Positions 1 through 11,239 of a DNA stretch of 64,000 bases are shown piece by piece. The stretch lies in the NCBI GenBank assembly GCA_032433765.1, contig JAVIAB010000092.1:64164458-64228457 (forward strand), in the 5' to 3' direction. The translations under genes and the position numbers were made by a program. Below the pieces are notes generated by a model. The model was given only the letters and a program-made list of their open reading frames with translations. It had not been told where the DNA came from and did no database searches. This DNA is from Megaustenia siamemsis (taxonomy: Eukaryota; Mollusca; Gastropoda; Stylommatophora; Ariophantidae). The first letter of the stretch is position 1. Every line of letters begins with the position of its first letter.

Positions 1-1880
1 ACTTTTCTATCAACGCATGGAAGTCTAGAAACGACGGACTGTGTGGTGCAACATGAGAAAACAAATATTTGTATCAGCAAATAAACATTTCTATAAGCTT
101 CTTTGTGTACTGCGACAGACACAGAGAGACACACATAGCCCACGTGATCAATTACACCTTTCTATGTTTAAGTTGTTTTTAAATTGTCATTGCTGTACCG
201 GAGTGAATCTGAGCATAAACAAGAGATTTAGGATGACGTTACACTACAGTCGGGAAGGAAATCCAATTCCTTCATTTTATCAATGAATAAACTCACTTCT
301 TCACATCTATGTTTTCTCTGCTACAGACACTTCAAAGCTTGTGTTTTTCTCATCAGCAACCTCTGTACCGACAAAGAACGATCATGGTGTGATATTTGTC
401 GACACACTTCCTTTTATCTTTCCATTCAGCCAGACTCTCATACCTGGAGAAGCACTTTTAAACAAAGACTGTTTACATTATGTTGCTGATTTCGGACAAT
501 ATTTGTATTATTCTTCTGATGTTGATGATTTCAAACGAAATATTTATTTCTTATTCTGATATTGCTTCCGCCAGATGCTACTTTTCTTCATCGTCCGTCC
601 TTAAACCGACACTACATTGTCGTAGCTGCGTTGAGTTGTGGTTTTACAGGAAACTGCGAGAACTTTAGAGAATTCGGCCCAACACTTTCGACATTTTTCC
701 TTTCTTAATGCTTACTCTCTTGAACGGACTGTTCGTGTGTTCCCTGGCCCTCTTCGGGAAGGTGTAGTAGGAACTTGATTAGCTCTAGATCACTAATACT
801 GACTCAAGTAGTCAGCTATGAGTGGCCGACAGCTCCCAGTTCACGTGCAGCCAGACGTCTTGTGCTTAAACTATCAATCATCTTGAGAGATCCCCCCCCC
901 TTCCCACAGCCGTACTGATTACTAAAGAACAACTCAGCAATCGCACACATGCAGTCTATCGGATACATTCGACATTTCACTCTTGTTATTGTTGTTCCTA
1001 CATCGGCGTGTTGATGAAGACCACATTCTCGCCATCACTCTCTGCTGAATGGGCTATCATGTGGTTGATGAGGCCGATCCCATTGGCAAGAGTCTGCAGC
1101 TGTGGAGGCATGGAAGTGCTGATCTGTTGCCATTTGAGAAATTCTGGAGATCCATTTGCTGAACGATCCCTTATGGACAGTGTCCTTGACACATGTTTCT
1201 TTTCCCCCATTTGTTATTTGTGCATTGGTTGTTACTGTTCAAATTTAATAACGCACAATCGAGAGTTACGTTCAGACTTATCACGCAAAGTACGAGCTAA
1301 CATTCAGGACGATTAAGAAAGTATTATTATTGAAGTACTATTACTTTCCATTTGAAGTACCTTTACACCAGGTAACATTGAAACATTAATGTGAGACATA
1401 GTTTTTTTATACTTTCAGTTAGAAACAATATGTATGCAAAAGTTTAAACTTGGTGATATTATGTGATTGACAATTTGAATAAATGTAATTCTGTTCACAT
1501 TAGGAGAGTATTTAAGAGTTAACATGTTTATTAGAGATATGAAAAATACTCTTTTCATTTCGTACTTTAGCCATTTATTCCTGCATTATATCATTTTAAT
1601 AGAAACAAAGACACTAAACGCAGCGTTAGCTATACGTCAACATAAAAAAAATAGATCAATGTTAAATTATTGGTCAAAGATGATCTACAAATGCTAAAGT
1701 ATAAGAGACTAGCAACTGACAGTCCGACTAGAATAAATAGTCAGCTACTTATAGTTGCATTTTTCTTTGACCAGGTTCAGAGGCCAGATACTGAGGTTTT
1801 TTTTTCACCAAGGTCAGAGAACAGGAGTTGAAGATCATACTCCATCTCTCAGCATTGTTCTTGAAGTCAAGAAATGTGGT
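1..1880. other. Unique AT-rich sequence, no gene recognised
   Basis: Short open frames occur on both strands but none carries a recognisable domain, a plausible start context or splice-bounded conservation that I can see. A few degenerate copies of the 32-bp repeat that follows begin to appear near 1,740. I see no RNA gene here. Confidence 0.6.
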
Positions 1881-1884
1881 CGGC

Positions 1885-2995
1885 TACTGACTGTTTAACC
1901 AAGATCAGTAGCTAGCTATTGACTGTTTAACCAAGATCACGGGCCAGCTACTGACTGTTTAACCAAGATCAGGAGTCAGCTACTGACTGTTTACCCAAGA
2001 CCAGGGCCAGCTACTGACTATTTAACCAAGATCACTGGCTATCTATTGACTGTTTAACCAAGATCAGTAGCTAGCTATTGACTGTTTAACCCAGATCGCG
2101 GGCCAGCTACTGACTGTTTAACCAGATCAGTAGCTAGCTATTGACTGTTTAACCAAGATCACTGGCTATCTATTGACTATTTAACCAAGATCAGTAGCTA
2201 GCTATTGACTGTTTAACCAAGATCAGTAGCTAGCTATTGACTGTTTAACCAAGATCAGTAGCTAGCTATTGACTGTTTAACCAAGATCAGTAGCTAGCTA
2301 TTGACTGTTTACCAAGATCAGTAGCTATCTATTGACTATTTAACCAAGATCAGTAGCTAGCTATTGACTGTTTAACCCGATCGCGGGCCAGCTACGACTG
2401 TTTAACCAAGATCAGTAGCTAGCTATTGACTGTTTAACCAAGATCACTGGCTATCTATTGACTATTTAACCAAGATCAGTAGCTAGCTATTGACTGTTTA
2501 ACCAAGATCAGTAGCTAGCTATTGACTGTTTAACCAAGATCAGTAGCTAGCTATTGACTGTTTAACCAAGATCAGTAGCTAGCTATTGACTGTTTAACCA
2601 AGATCAGTAGCTATCTATTGACTATTTAACCAAGATCAGTAGCTAGCTATTGACTGTTTACCCAAGACCAGGGCCAGCTACTGACTATTTAACCAAGATC
2701 ACTGGCTATCTATTGACTGTTTAACCAAGACCACGGTCAGCTACTGATTGTTTACCCAAGACCAGGTCAACTACTGACAGATTGACCAGAACCAGTGACT
2801 AAGTACTTTGTTAATTAACCGAGCACAATGGCCTGCTATTGACTGTTTGACCAAGATCAGTAGTCAACTACTGAGTGATTGACCAGGACTAGTGGTAATC
2901 TACTAACAGATTTATCAGGACCAGAGGCCGCTACTAACAGATTGATCAGGACTAGAGGCCTCTACTAACTGATTGATCAGGACCAGTGGCCAGAT
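1885..2995. repeat. 32-bp minisatellite array
   Basis: Roughly 25-30 copies of a 32-bp unit containing GATCAGTAGCTAGCTATTGA followed by CTGTTTAACCAA. The central part (about 2,040-2,640) is nearly uniform. Units at both edges are increasingly diverged, for example the GACCAGAGGCC variants after 2,880. That pattern is expected from unequal exchange homogenising the middle of an array. The unit contains the self-complementary run TAGCTAGCTA. No open frame spans it. Confidence 0.9.
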
Positions 2996-2999
2996 GCTA

Positions 3000-4665
3000 A
3001 CATAATCTTTGACAATTCAGAAATAGATTTACCACAAACGTTTAGGGAAGTAGCTAGAGAACAAAGAAGCAAAATTAGAAAAGAAAGTCTGTGTAGAATA
3101 ATTGTGGAAATAAAAAAAATAATAATATATAACGTTTAGCCCACAGTGAGATAATGCATTGTGGTCCCATACCAGAGAATACACATATAGAAAAAGTAAG
3201 AAAGGAATCCGAGACAGACTCAGAGTAAAATAAATAAAGAATAAAGAAACACTACAACAGTATCAGATAACATAAATGAGGTTCTCAGAGTGACGCGAAC
3301 TATAGCTTTGTATTTCCCTTGACACCTAAAATGAAAAGAGGAAGATAAGAAGTAGAATTGATTCATTTTAAATTCTTCTCCACCTGCTCTGATTTCTAAG
3401 GTCACGTCTTTAATGAGATATTCGACAGATTTTCGTCATTCAAATCTCTATAGTAGTCTGTAGTGCCTGTTAAAACACAGATCATGTTTTTATAGGTGAA
3501 TTCAAAGTAACGTAAATAATTTGCCCTGGGAAATATTTACATTATTAAATATTTATAGGCAATATTTTGACACTGCAGGTTTCGACAGATCACTTATCTC
3601 AGGAGTTAGATCAGGCAGTTTTCACAAATACAGAAACTATGTCGTATCAGAGTTCAAATAATGTAGTTTCGTGTGCGTTGACATCACGATCTAAACTATC
3701 AGTGGTTCGTTCCCTTAGGCACGCTACCATCGACCCAACTGTTAAACATAAATATGGATGTCTGGTGCACGGAGTCATGACAAGGACCAGTTTTAGTTTA
3801 GTCCACGGATCATCATTATTGTACATTAGACACGTCCATAGTGTCCAGATCTCCATAGTTTGTCCCTCTGTAGAGATTGTCTGACCCAGTTATGTGCTGA
3901 TTTCTTATTCTTCTGTGTTTTTTTCCGCGTAGCGCTCCCTTCTAGCTTCTCCCATTATAACCTGATGTCCGTGCAGTCTGGACAAGGCTATAGTTTCAGG
4001 ATCATTCTTTGAACATTTTAGCTCATGATATGTAAGGAAGAACACTGTATTTGTTAAACTGCGAAAAAAAATCATGTTTATTTAAATTACTTTTTTCAGC
4101 TACTAATTGCTACAGATTTCAGTTACAGTGGCCAGCTTATAATTGAGGTGTGTAACCTCATTGAGATTTCACGATCACATCTACTACCTATTTTCCCCCA
4201 TTAAAAAAAAAAATTGATATGTAACTTTGTAAATGTAGACTACTTTTAGTGTTTCCTGAAAGCCTCTTATCTCTACGGTCTTCACTAATGACAGTCGTTA
4301 ACTATATTTTAAGAATAATTGATTCAGTCTCCCGCCCACTAGGGTCTACACATTCAATTTATGAGTAGCTCGCCTAAGACAGAGATCACCACGAGAAGTA
4401 GCCATTCCTTATCACTGTCTCACCTTGTTGCTTTGTGAGCTAGAGAAGTGTTTCTTATTTTTCTGCAACGATAAATCAAGTAAAACAAAAGTTCCATCCA
4501 CGCACGAAAGTTTATAGAGAATATTGTTACTACCCTCATTTTTAAATGATAACGGTACATTTGGTCAGTATCACGTCAGGACACCTACTTTTCCAGAAGA
4601 AGAAAATATCTGGTACCCATTTTCAGACACTGTGAACTCTGGAATGCGGTTTTACTGAGGTCTCA
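3000..4665. other. Unique sequence, nothing recognised
   Basis: AT-rich with homopolymer runs. The open frame at 3,567-3,884 (+) and its antisense partner at 3,647-3,856 have no recognisable domain and I do not call them genes. Confidence 0.5.
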
Positions 4666-4670
4666 AATGA

Positions 4671-4897
4671 GATTTTTGGGGCATGTTAAAAGGCACAGCA
4701 GCCTACTAATAGTAATCTTGGAAGGGAAATACAAGGTAAAGAGGCAGTGGCAGACCAAGACTAATATGGACGAGTAACATCAAAAGATGGACAAGTCAAC
4801 CTATTACAACCTACACCATCAAGCAAGAGACAGAGCGGAATGAAGCTCCATGATAGTCAACCTTCTATGCGGAGACGGTACTCAATGATGATAATAA
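4671..4897 (+). mobile_element. LINE 3'-end relic (C-terminal part of RT ORF)
   Basis: The + strand reads R-F-L-G-H-V-K-R-H, then an I-L-E-G-K segment and a R-Q-W-Q-T-K-T stretch before a stop. This is the 'FLGHVxRxxxL..ILxGKxxGKRxRGRPRxxW' region found at the C-terminus of many invertebrate non-LTR retrotransposon polyproteins. It ends with the frame for N-L-L-C-G-D-G-T-Q and an ATGATGATAATAATG tail. A close relative lies at 55,170-55,395 and a shorter one at 20,912-20,965 (-). Only the 3' end is present, as expected for 5'-truncated retroposition. Not functional. Confidence 0.7.
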
Positions 4898-4899
4898 TG

Positions 4900-6520
4900 A
4901 ACTCTGAAACAGTGTGGGTCAAAGAAGCCAAAAAAAAAAAGTACCCAGGTCTGTCAACTGAACTACTTCATTGCAGCAGCAAGCAATATAGTGGTAGTTT
5001 ACGGAAAACAAAATAAGTACAATAAAACATAATTATAATCATCTTTGATTAGCTTTTGAACTCATTCAATAATCTATGAACTTATCAACAACTTATGAAC
5101 GTACCCAAGAGACTTTGAGCTTATTAAGTAGTCTGTTACCTTACCCAGTAATAGGTGGGCGTATACTATAATCTATTAGTAATCAGTAAACATAACAAAT
5201 AGTGAGCTTATTCAACAGACTATGAGCTTACCCAAATATTTATACATTTCTCCAACGATCTATGAGCAACCCAATTGTTTAAGCTCTTGACCTCTATAGT
5301 CCGTGAGTTTAGTCAATAGCTTGTGGACTCGTCCATCACGTATTCGTCCCATCGATAATTGACTGCCTTCACAGAAAAGCTCTTCTCTTAATTACATTCC
5401 ACAAGAAAAGAGCAACAAACCCATCTTCCTGTACGAGGAATACTTCAGTAGTCTAAAGAAGCTTTAAACATAATTACAAATTAATATTGTGAGTAGCACC
5501 GTGAATATTGCTCCAATACTTGTCATTTTAGTAGCCACTAATTGTATTGAGCCGTTTAAGTTTTATTTTTAAATGAAAATATGAATTTTGAAGTGACTGT
5601 AACAATAAATGTGAAATATTGCATCTGTAGGAAGTGAAGCTAGACATTTCCAGAAATGAATTTGTCTGACAAAGAGTAATTATTTGTGCTGGAACATTCA
5701 TAGGATTCTACTCCTTTTCGCCTCTTTATAATTTGTGTTTAATATGTAACATTACTTTTGCTCTAAGTAATTTCTATATAAGGACTATTCTAATAATTTT
5801 CATTGAACAGGTTCTGTTACTGATTGGATGCGACTATTTTTAGAGACAGAAGTCACTGATGAAATCAATCGCTACCTATGGGATCTAAAGAAAAAACATT
5901 CCAGCAAAACTAAATAAACGAATATATATATATGACCCTTTTCGTCTTGTCAGACAGTCTAGTGGAGGGTATTGTGTATTTTTTGAGGTTTTGTTTTTGT
6001 TGAACAGCTTCTCTCGTGGCTAATTCTACCAATGTTTGACAAACACACACGGTCACGGAATGAACAAGTCAGGCACACTGGTCACAGGGTCTTCCATCCT
6101 TTTTCATGAGTCTTCTATTTTTTGCCTTAGCACCGATAAACAAGTATAAACAAAAATAAACAACACTATCGACATTATGTTTTTTTTTTCTTTCACAATG
6201 TGAGTTTGTTTGGAACGGTACATTATCATCTCTTTAGTTACCGTAGTCCTCCATCTAAAATTCATATTACAAAGACACATCAGTTAATACTTATTTATAA
6301 TAACTGTACTTTCATGGTTGTGTTATTTGTTATTTCCCCAATTTCTGATTACACAACAATACAAACTGTCAGTTTCCGCTGAATATTCTTGATTTATGAA
6401 TTCATCATCATTAGGTTTCTATCTATCTATTGACCTTTCGAGCCGTAGCCGGCCCAAAGAACGTTTGACCAAGATACCCTTCTCTTATCTACATTTTTGT
6501 TCTAGCAGTTTTCAATTCTT
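4900..6520. other. Unique sequence with a degenerate ancient short tandem repeat
   Basis: Between about 5,045 and 5,290 there is a loose succession of TGAACTTAT / TGAGCTTAC-like units spaced roughly 22-26 bp apart, too diverged for a firm consensus. The rest is AT-rich sequence with short open frames, none recognisable. Confidence 0.4.
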
Positions 6521-6524
6521 TTAA

Positions 6525-6665
6525 AGATATTTTATCAAATCTCGCCATTTGTCTCTGTTCTGTGCAAGCAGCTCTATCTCATTGAGGGTTGCCGATTCCT
6601 GCTGCTCTTGCCTCTCTCATCATGCTCTTCTCAGTGTCTCTCTGGGTCTTCCTCTTTCTTACCTT
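6525..6665 (-). mobile_element. Probable LINE 3'-end relic
   Basis: The - strand reads R-K-R-K-T-Q-R-D-T-E, then a M-R-E-A-R-A-A-G-I-G stretch and later A-C-T-E-Q-R-Q-M-A-R-F. This is the shape of the 'GRPRxTWRRxVExEAxxAGxxWxEIxxxAQNRxRWRxL' C-terminus of several non-LTR elements. The match is by pattern only and the piece is short. Confidence 0.45.
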
Positions 6666-6669
6666 TGTT

Positions 6670-7200
6670 GTTTCACACATGATAACTTGCTTTGCTATTC
6701 GGTTATTAATCATTAGGTTACCTGTCCAAAATATAACGCTTTTCTGTAGTTTTTATAACTTGACTTCATCGCCATTTAACACACACACCCTTCAATATTT
6801 TGGTTCTCCAAAACTATATCCTTCAGTTATGTTTCTTTTAAGACGATTATAGCCCTAGAGTCAGCAATCATGATCAATTCATTATTTGAAATTATTTTAA
6901 TTGTCAAAAGCAACATGTGTTCTTCGGTGTAAAACAAATGCTTTATAACTCTGTTTTATTAACCTAACGTTCTCGTTTATTAGATACATCGGTTTATTCC
7001 TTAATTTTTAGCTTCTCTTGACAACCATCTAAATCATCTTCAAACTTTAACCCAAACCTCAACTCGTTCAGTAATAACTTCATTAAGGGCTTGTCTATCT
7101 TTATTTTACGAAGTCACCAGAGATTACAGTATTGCCAGCACTAACTGAATTCGATTATTTTTTTCTGGCATGTGTTTCAATCGGTAACAATTTGATTTTC
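6670..7200. other. Unique sequence, nothing recognised
   Basis: AT-rich, with no gene, RNA gene or repeat family I can identify. Confidence 0.5.
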
Positions 7201-7202
7201 AT

Positions 7203-7530
7203 CAGTCACATTTATTTAGAAAACAGTCACATTTATTTAGAAAACAGTCACATTTATTTAGAAAACAGTCACATTTATTTAGAAAACAGTCACATTTATT
7301 TAGAAACAGTCACATTTATTTAGAAAACAGTCACATTTATTTAGAAAACAGTCACATTTATTTAGAAAACAGTCACATTTATTTAGAAACAGTCACATTT
7401 ATTTAGAAAACGATCACATTTATTTTAGAAAACAGTCACATTTATTTAGAAAACAGTCACATTTATTTAGAAAACAGTCACATTTATTTAGAAAACAGTC
7501 ACATTTATTTAGAAAACAGTCACATTTAAA
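7203..7530. repeat. 21-bp minisatellite array
   Basis: About 15 copies of CAGTCACATTTATTTAGAAAA, nearly perfect, with a few one-base deletions. Because 21 is a multiple of three, an open frame (repeating S-H-I-Y-L-E-N) runs through part of it. That is a consequence of the repeat and not evidence of a protein. Confidence 0.95.
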
Positions 7531-7534
7531 CACT

Positions 7535-7718
7535 TCAAACAGTAAATCTTGTCACTGATTTGTTACAACCAGACAGTTCAGATAGAACATTTTCCATTCT
7601 GAGTAGCCACATTCAAATAGTTCAGATAGCAAACTTCCCATTGTGGGTAATCACACTCAAACAGTTCAGATAGCACATTTTCCTCTCTGAGGAGTCACAT
7701 CCAAACAATTCAGATAGC

Positions 7719-7724
<6 letters not shown>
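7535..7724. repeat. 44-bp degenerate tandem repeat (left part, split by a LINE)
   Basis: Three to four units of about 44 bp, each starting CAGTTCAGATAGCA and ending TCACATCCAAA or similar. The array stops inside a unit at 7,724 and resumes at 9,506-9,590 (GCATATTTCC followed by CACATCCAAACAG). The LINE at 7,725-9,505 therefore landed in it. Confidence 0.8.
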
Positions 7725-7771
<47 letters not shown>

Positions 7772-9505
7772 CAAGACTCAATCAGAGTAGGATTCCAGAC
7801 TCTCTCATGGAGTCAGCTGTCTGTTTAGCGAATCGATTGCCCCATATAGTTTTTCTTCCAGGGAGTGGGCGTGGACCACATTGCTCTTCTCAGGTCTGTG
7901 TACTGGGGGCAATCCTGTAGAACATGCTTTGTAGTCATATTGTCCAGTGTACTTTGGCATAGGCTGGTTGTACCTATTTTCAATTTGGTGAACAAGTGAT
8001 TTATCATTCTATTGTGGTCAGTGCGAAGGCGATGTATGATGACTTGATCCCTCCTTGATAGTTGGTAGTATCCGTCACTCTCGTTATGCTTTGGGTGTTC
8101 TCGTTTCCATTTTTCATGGAACTGACCCTTGAGGATGGATTTGGCTTCATCATAACTGAGCGGATGGTTCTATTGTGGTAATCTCCTCCTCTTTAGCTAA
8201 TTTGTCTGTGCGTTCGTTCCGTGTATATTACAGTGTGATGGTATCCACTGAATGACTACTCTCTGGAAGTTATTGCATAGTTGTCCAGGGTTGTTCTCAA
8301 ATCATCTAGTTCATTGTTCTTGGTGCTTTTTAGAGCTGATAATACTGACACTGCATCAGTCAGAATCACCAATTTATTGCGCATGTTATTTTTGTGTTGA
8401 GTAGCAATGTTGCAGCATCTCTGATGGCCTCAGTTTCTGCTTTAAAGTTGTTTGAGAATTTCCCAGTAGCTATTGACTTGGTGATTCTCGTCCTGATTAT
8501 TCAGCGTCAAGAACACACCCCCCCCCCCCATTCCATTTCAGGTGGCATTTGTAGCAGAGCCATCTGTGTATATGTGGGACCAAGAGTCCCGTGGGTAGTA
8601 TCGTGTATGTGTTTTTCTGCTACGTGTTTTCTTTATGTGTCTGATTTGGTGCTTTTTTTCATGATTCCTGTTATATTTTCCTTAAGTTCTGGTATTTATG
8701 TTTTCCATTAGCAGACATGGGTGTCCGGTTAGCGCATCGATAGCGGTTGGCTTACCACGGCAACAGCCGGGTTCGTAATCCTGGCGAGGACACCTGGGTT
8801 TTACTAATTCCCTAAAAATTAGTAGGAGCCGCGATAGCTCAGTGGTTAGTGACTGGACTACTACGGACAAGGGGTAGGGTTCGATCCCAACCGACGGCTC
8901 CGGGTTCACCCAGCCTTAAATGGGTACCGGATTTTTTCTGGGAAAGTAAAAGCAGCACGGGCGTAATACCGACCACATTACCCCAAAATCATGTGCTGAA
9001 GGTCTGTAAAATAGGGTCACTAACACCATATTTCCCTATACGCCACTTGGCGTGACGGGGGGTACTTTACTTTTTACTTATTAGCAGACATATAAGATGG
9101 GCCCAAGGGTTTCGATATTGTTTGGGAAAGCACTGGGTCTCCAGTAGTTAGTTCATTGGCAATTGCGGTGAAGTTGCTCCTCTTCCGTCGTACAATTCCG
9201 GAATCAGTTATTCATTAGTGCATGGGGTGGTTAAGGAGCCTTCTGTATTTCTCTGCTTGTTGCAATACTTTAGTGATCCTAGGTCTGTCATCTAAGGGTT
9301 GTAAACCTGTTACTGTTTCTAGAATCTTGATAGGCGTAGATTTCATAGCACCAGTGATGATACGGGCAGCTTGGTTCTGTGTTCTGTTAATTTTGATAAG
9401 GTGTGATTTTGAAGCCATAGTCCAGGCTGTGACTTCATACTCTAAAACAGATCTGACTCTTCCTACGTATAGTCTTTTCAAAATATTGCTGTCTGCCCCC
9501 CAGTC
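7725..9505 (-). mobile_element. 5'-truncated LINE with RNase H domain, interrupted by a SINE
   Basis: Read on the - strand. 9,505 down to 9,215 encodes the RT thumb region (W-G-A-D-S-N-I-L-K-R-L-Y, then R-V-R-S-V-L-E-Y-E-V-T-A-W, then R-T-Q-N-Q-A-A-R-I-I-T-G). After a nested SINE (8,719-9,079), 8,560 down to 8,150 encodes an RNase H domain with F-K-A-E-T-E-A-I, L-T-D-A and W-I-P-S-H-C-N-I-H-G-N-E-R-T-D. The C-terminal tail at 8,007-7,825 reads H-R-L-R-T-D-H, L-F-T-K-L-K-I-G and L-Q-D-C-P. Frameshifts and stops break it. The 3' end is a (GA)n tract seen as (CT)n at 7,725-7,766. GCATATTT occurs on both sides (7,717-7,724 and 9,506-9,513) and is the probable target-site duplication. Family (Jockey/R1-like with RNase H) is inferred from domain order. 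Confidence 0.85.
8719..9079 (+). mobile_element. Two-headed (composite) SINE
   Basis: It starts with a tRNA-like head (8,719-8,796) closed by GGTGTCC/GGACACC acceptor arms. An anticodon-like loop TTACCAC sits between GTTGGC and GGCAAC, and GGGTTCGTAATCC is the B-box region. A short linker (TTTTACTAATTCCCTAAAAA) leads to a second tRNA-like head (about 8,827-8,900) with GAGCCG/CGGCTC arms, A box TAGCTCAGTGG and B box GGTTCGATCCC. The body follows: GGGTACCGGATTTTTTCTGG, a GTAATACCGACCACATTACC core, and a 3' stem-loop ACGCCACTTGGCGT. A perfect 12-bp duplication ATTAGCAGACAT flanks the whole unit (8,707-8,718 and 9,080-9,091), so both heads moved together. The same two-headed arrangement recurs at 33,943-34,310. 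It lies inside a LINE. Confidence 0.92.
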
Positions 9506-9513
9506 GCATATTT

Positions 9514-9590
9514 CCTGTCACATCCAAACAGTTTTTTATAGCATAATTTTTCTTTCGGAGTAGTTATATCCAAACAAAAATATATATTTA
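9514..9590. repeat. 44-bp degenerate tandem repeat (right part)
   Basis: Continuation of the array at 7,535-7,724 beyond the inserted LINE: CACATCCAAACAGTTTTTTA and then TAGTTATATCCAAAC. Removing the LINE and one copy of GCATATTT rebuilds a normal unit. Confidence 0.7.
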
Positions 9591-9776
9591 CATAAACGCG
9601 TTACTCTAACTGTTGCATTGTCGCAAAATAAATAACACAGCTGCTAATTTGTTTTACTAACACTGCAGAGAGTATAAAAGAATGATCATTACAATTAGCA
9701 AAACCCAGCAGCGCTATGAAATAGCATGCACCAGTGAACAGAATCACTCTTTTAACTGCGAGTTTGAGTGTTTCTC

Positions 9777-10049
9777 GGAGCCACGATAGATCAGTGGTTA
9801 GTGAACTATACTACAAAGGACAGAGTAGTGTTCGATCCCAACCGACGGCTTCCGGTTCACACAGCCTTTAATGGGTACCGAATTTTTTTCTGGGAAAGCA
9901 AAGCGGCACGGGCGTAATACCGACCACATTACCCCAAAAATTATGTGCCGAAGGTCTGTAAAATTTATGGTCACTAACACCGTATTCCCTATGCGTCACG
10001 TGGCGTTACGGGGGTACTTTATTATTACATTTTTTTACTTTTTTTTTAT
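9777..10049 (+). mobile_element. tRNA-derived SINE, family A
   Basis: Head GAGCCACGATAGATCAGTGG, B box GTTCGATCCCAACC, GGGTACCGAATTTTTTTCTGG, core GGCGTAATACCGACCACATT, and 3' end with the ACACCGTATTCCCT block and a damaged GCGTCACGTGGCGT stem-loop. Flanked by TGTTTCTC at 9,769-9,776 and 10,050-10,057, a probable 8-bp target-site duplication. Single-headed version of the family also seen at 17,736, 29,383, 29,964, 33,504, 52,278, 52,885 and 56,337. Confidence 0.9.
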
Positions 10050-10067
10050 TGTTTCTCAATTCTGACC

Positions 10068-10407
10068 ATGGGGACTGGTTGGTCTCGAGGTAAGACGACG
10101 GCATCGAGACAGAGAGGTTGTAGGTTCAAATCCCGGCTGCATCGGTTAGGATTTTTATTTCTTATTTCTCTCCGTAGCAACCACCCCTGGTCTCAGCAGC
10201 AAGGCCCGGCTTGAAGCGTCAATTACTCATGGACGGAAACAAATATGAGTATCTCCGAAAACGGAGTTATCTGCCTGTGCGGCTAGGGACTCCTGTACAC
10301 ACCCTGCCAGGGAAAAACGGATTAACACGCAAAACTCACTTCCTAGTCTCTATGGATTTCGTCAGAGGTAAAAGCTGGCTACGTAAAAAAAAAAAAAAAA
10401 AAAAAAA
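10068..10407 (+). mobile_element. tRNA-derived SINE, family D, with poly-A tail
   Basis: Head GGGGACTGGTTGGTCTCGAG with B box GGTTCAAATCCCGGC. The body differs from family A (CAACCACCCCTGGTCTCAGC; CTGCCAGGGAAAAACGGATT; GGATTTCGTCAGAGGTAAAA). It ends in about 23 adenines. A second, older copy lies on the other strand at 45,255-45,580, where head and body are conserved over about 320 bp, so these are one dispersed family. The two copies share open stretches in places but carry no protein I recognise. Confidence 0.85.
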
Positions 10408-10409
10408 TT

Positions 10410-11080
10410 GTGGCCATAAACCAGTCTTCAGTGAATGAATCGTTCATGTCTTGGGGCAGTTGTTTTTAGCGGTACTTCCTTTTCTCCGTTAAACACGAGA
10501 TATACGATTCATTACTGAACTTTCAAGAGCAGTTTGATTTTCTTTGTTTTCATTGATACATTTTAAATTATGTAATATCTAGTAGCTGAAAATAGTATTT
10601 TTTTCTAACATAAGTTAAAATTTTCTCTCCGCGGCTTTCAATGAATAGAACGTGGTGAGACTCCATTCTCTTTCACGGTGGCCAGCCATATTCGTCTTTC
10701 GAGTCCTGAATATGCCTCATGTGTAGCCCATACCTTGCTGCTTTCGTTTTCTTAGCCGTTGATAATTTCTGATTCTTCCGCCCCATCTACCGTCACAGAC
10801 TTTGTACGTTCGGGATGGACATTGCTGGTAGGCGCCATTGTTGTCAAAATAGATATTCGCCTGTCGAGCCGCGAACACACGTTGGCCTATCGACGATAGG
10901 TAAAACACATGGACACAAGAGAATTAATATATTCCACTGAATATCAAAAAGTTACTGTTCCAACGCTCGTCAGAAGTAAACATAACTACAACGGGGAATA
11001 GCAGCACATTATTTCACAAACAGACTGTCGCGCAAATCATTTTAACACAATCTGCAAGAGCAGAGTCAGAAAAAAAACTG
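10410..11080. other. Unique sequence, nothing recognised
   Basis: Contains an unrecognised 63-codon open frame at 10,717-10,908 (-). It is locally less AT-rich but has no domain I can name. Confidence 0.4.
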
Positions 11081-11084
11081 TCCA

Positions 11085-11235
11085 CCGCAGCGCTATGAAA
11101 CAGAAAATACAAAATAACTTGTGTGTCATGGGCATGGAAAAAGTCAACAACAGAATTGTACGATACACTGTGGATAGAAATTGTGGTTGGGCGTGATTGC
11201 CTACGCCAAGCGTATGGGACATGATGATGATTTAA
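11085..11235 (+). mobile_element. Short LINE 3'-end relic (same family as 12,020-14,175)
   Basis: Contains GGCATGGAAAAAGTCAACAA, then GATTGCCTACGCCAAGCGTA and a GACATGATGATGA end. The 3' terminus of the LINE relic at 26,335-26,800 has the same layout (GGCATGGAAAACAGTCAACA; GATCGCCTACGCCAACCGGT). Only about the last 150 bp of the element survive. Confidence 0.7.
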
Positions 11236-11239
11236 AATT

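Noticed and set aside
3567..3884. 105-codon + strand open frame
   Set aside because: No domain, strongly overlapped by an antisense frame, and located in AT-rich DNA; likely chance.
8719..8796. A functional tRNA-Gly-like gene (loop TTACCAC)
   Set aside because: The anticodon stem has a mismatch, the second copy at 34,230-34,310 is joined to the same SINE body, and target duplications show it is a retroposon head.
10211..10438. 75-codon frame ending in poly-lysine
   Set aside because: It is the body and poly-A tail of SINE family D read as protein; the related frame at 45,027-45,401 is the same element.
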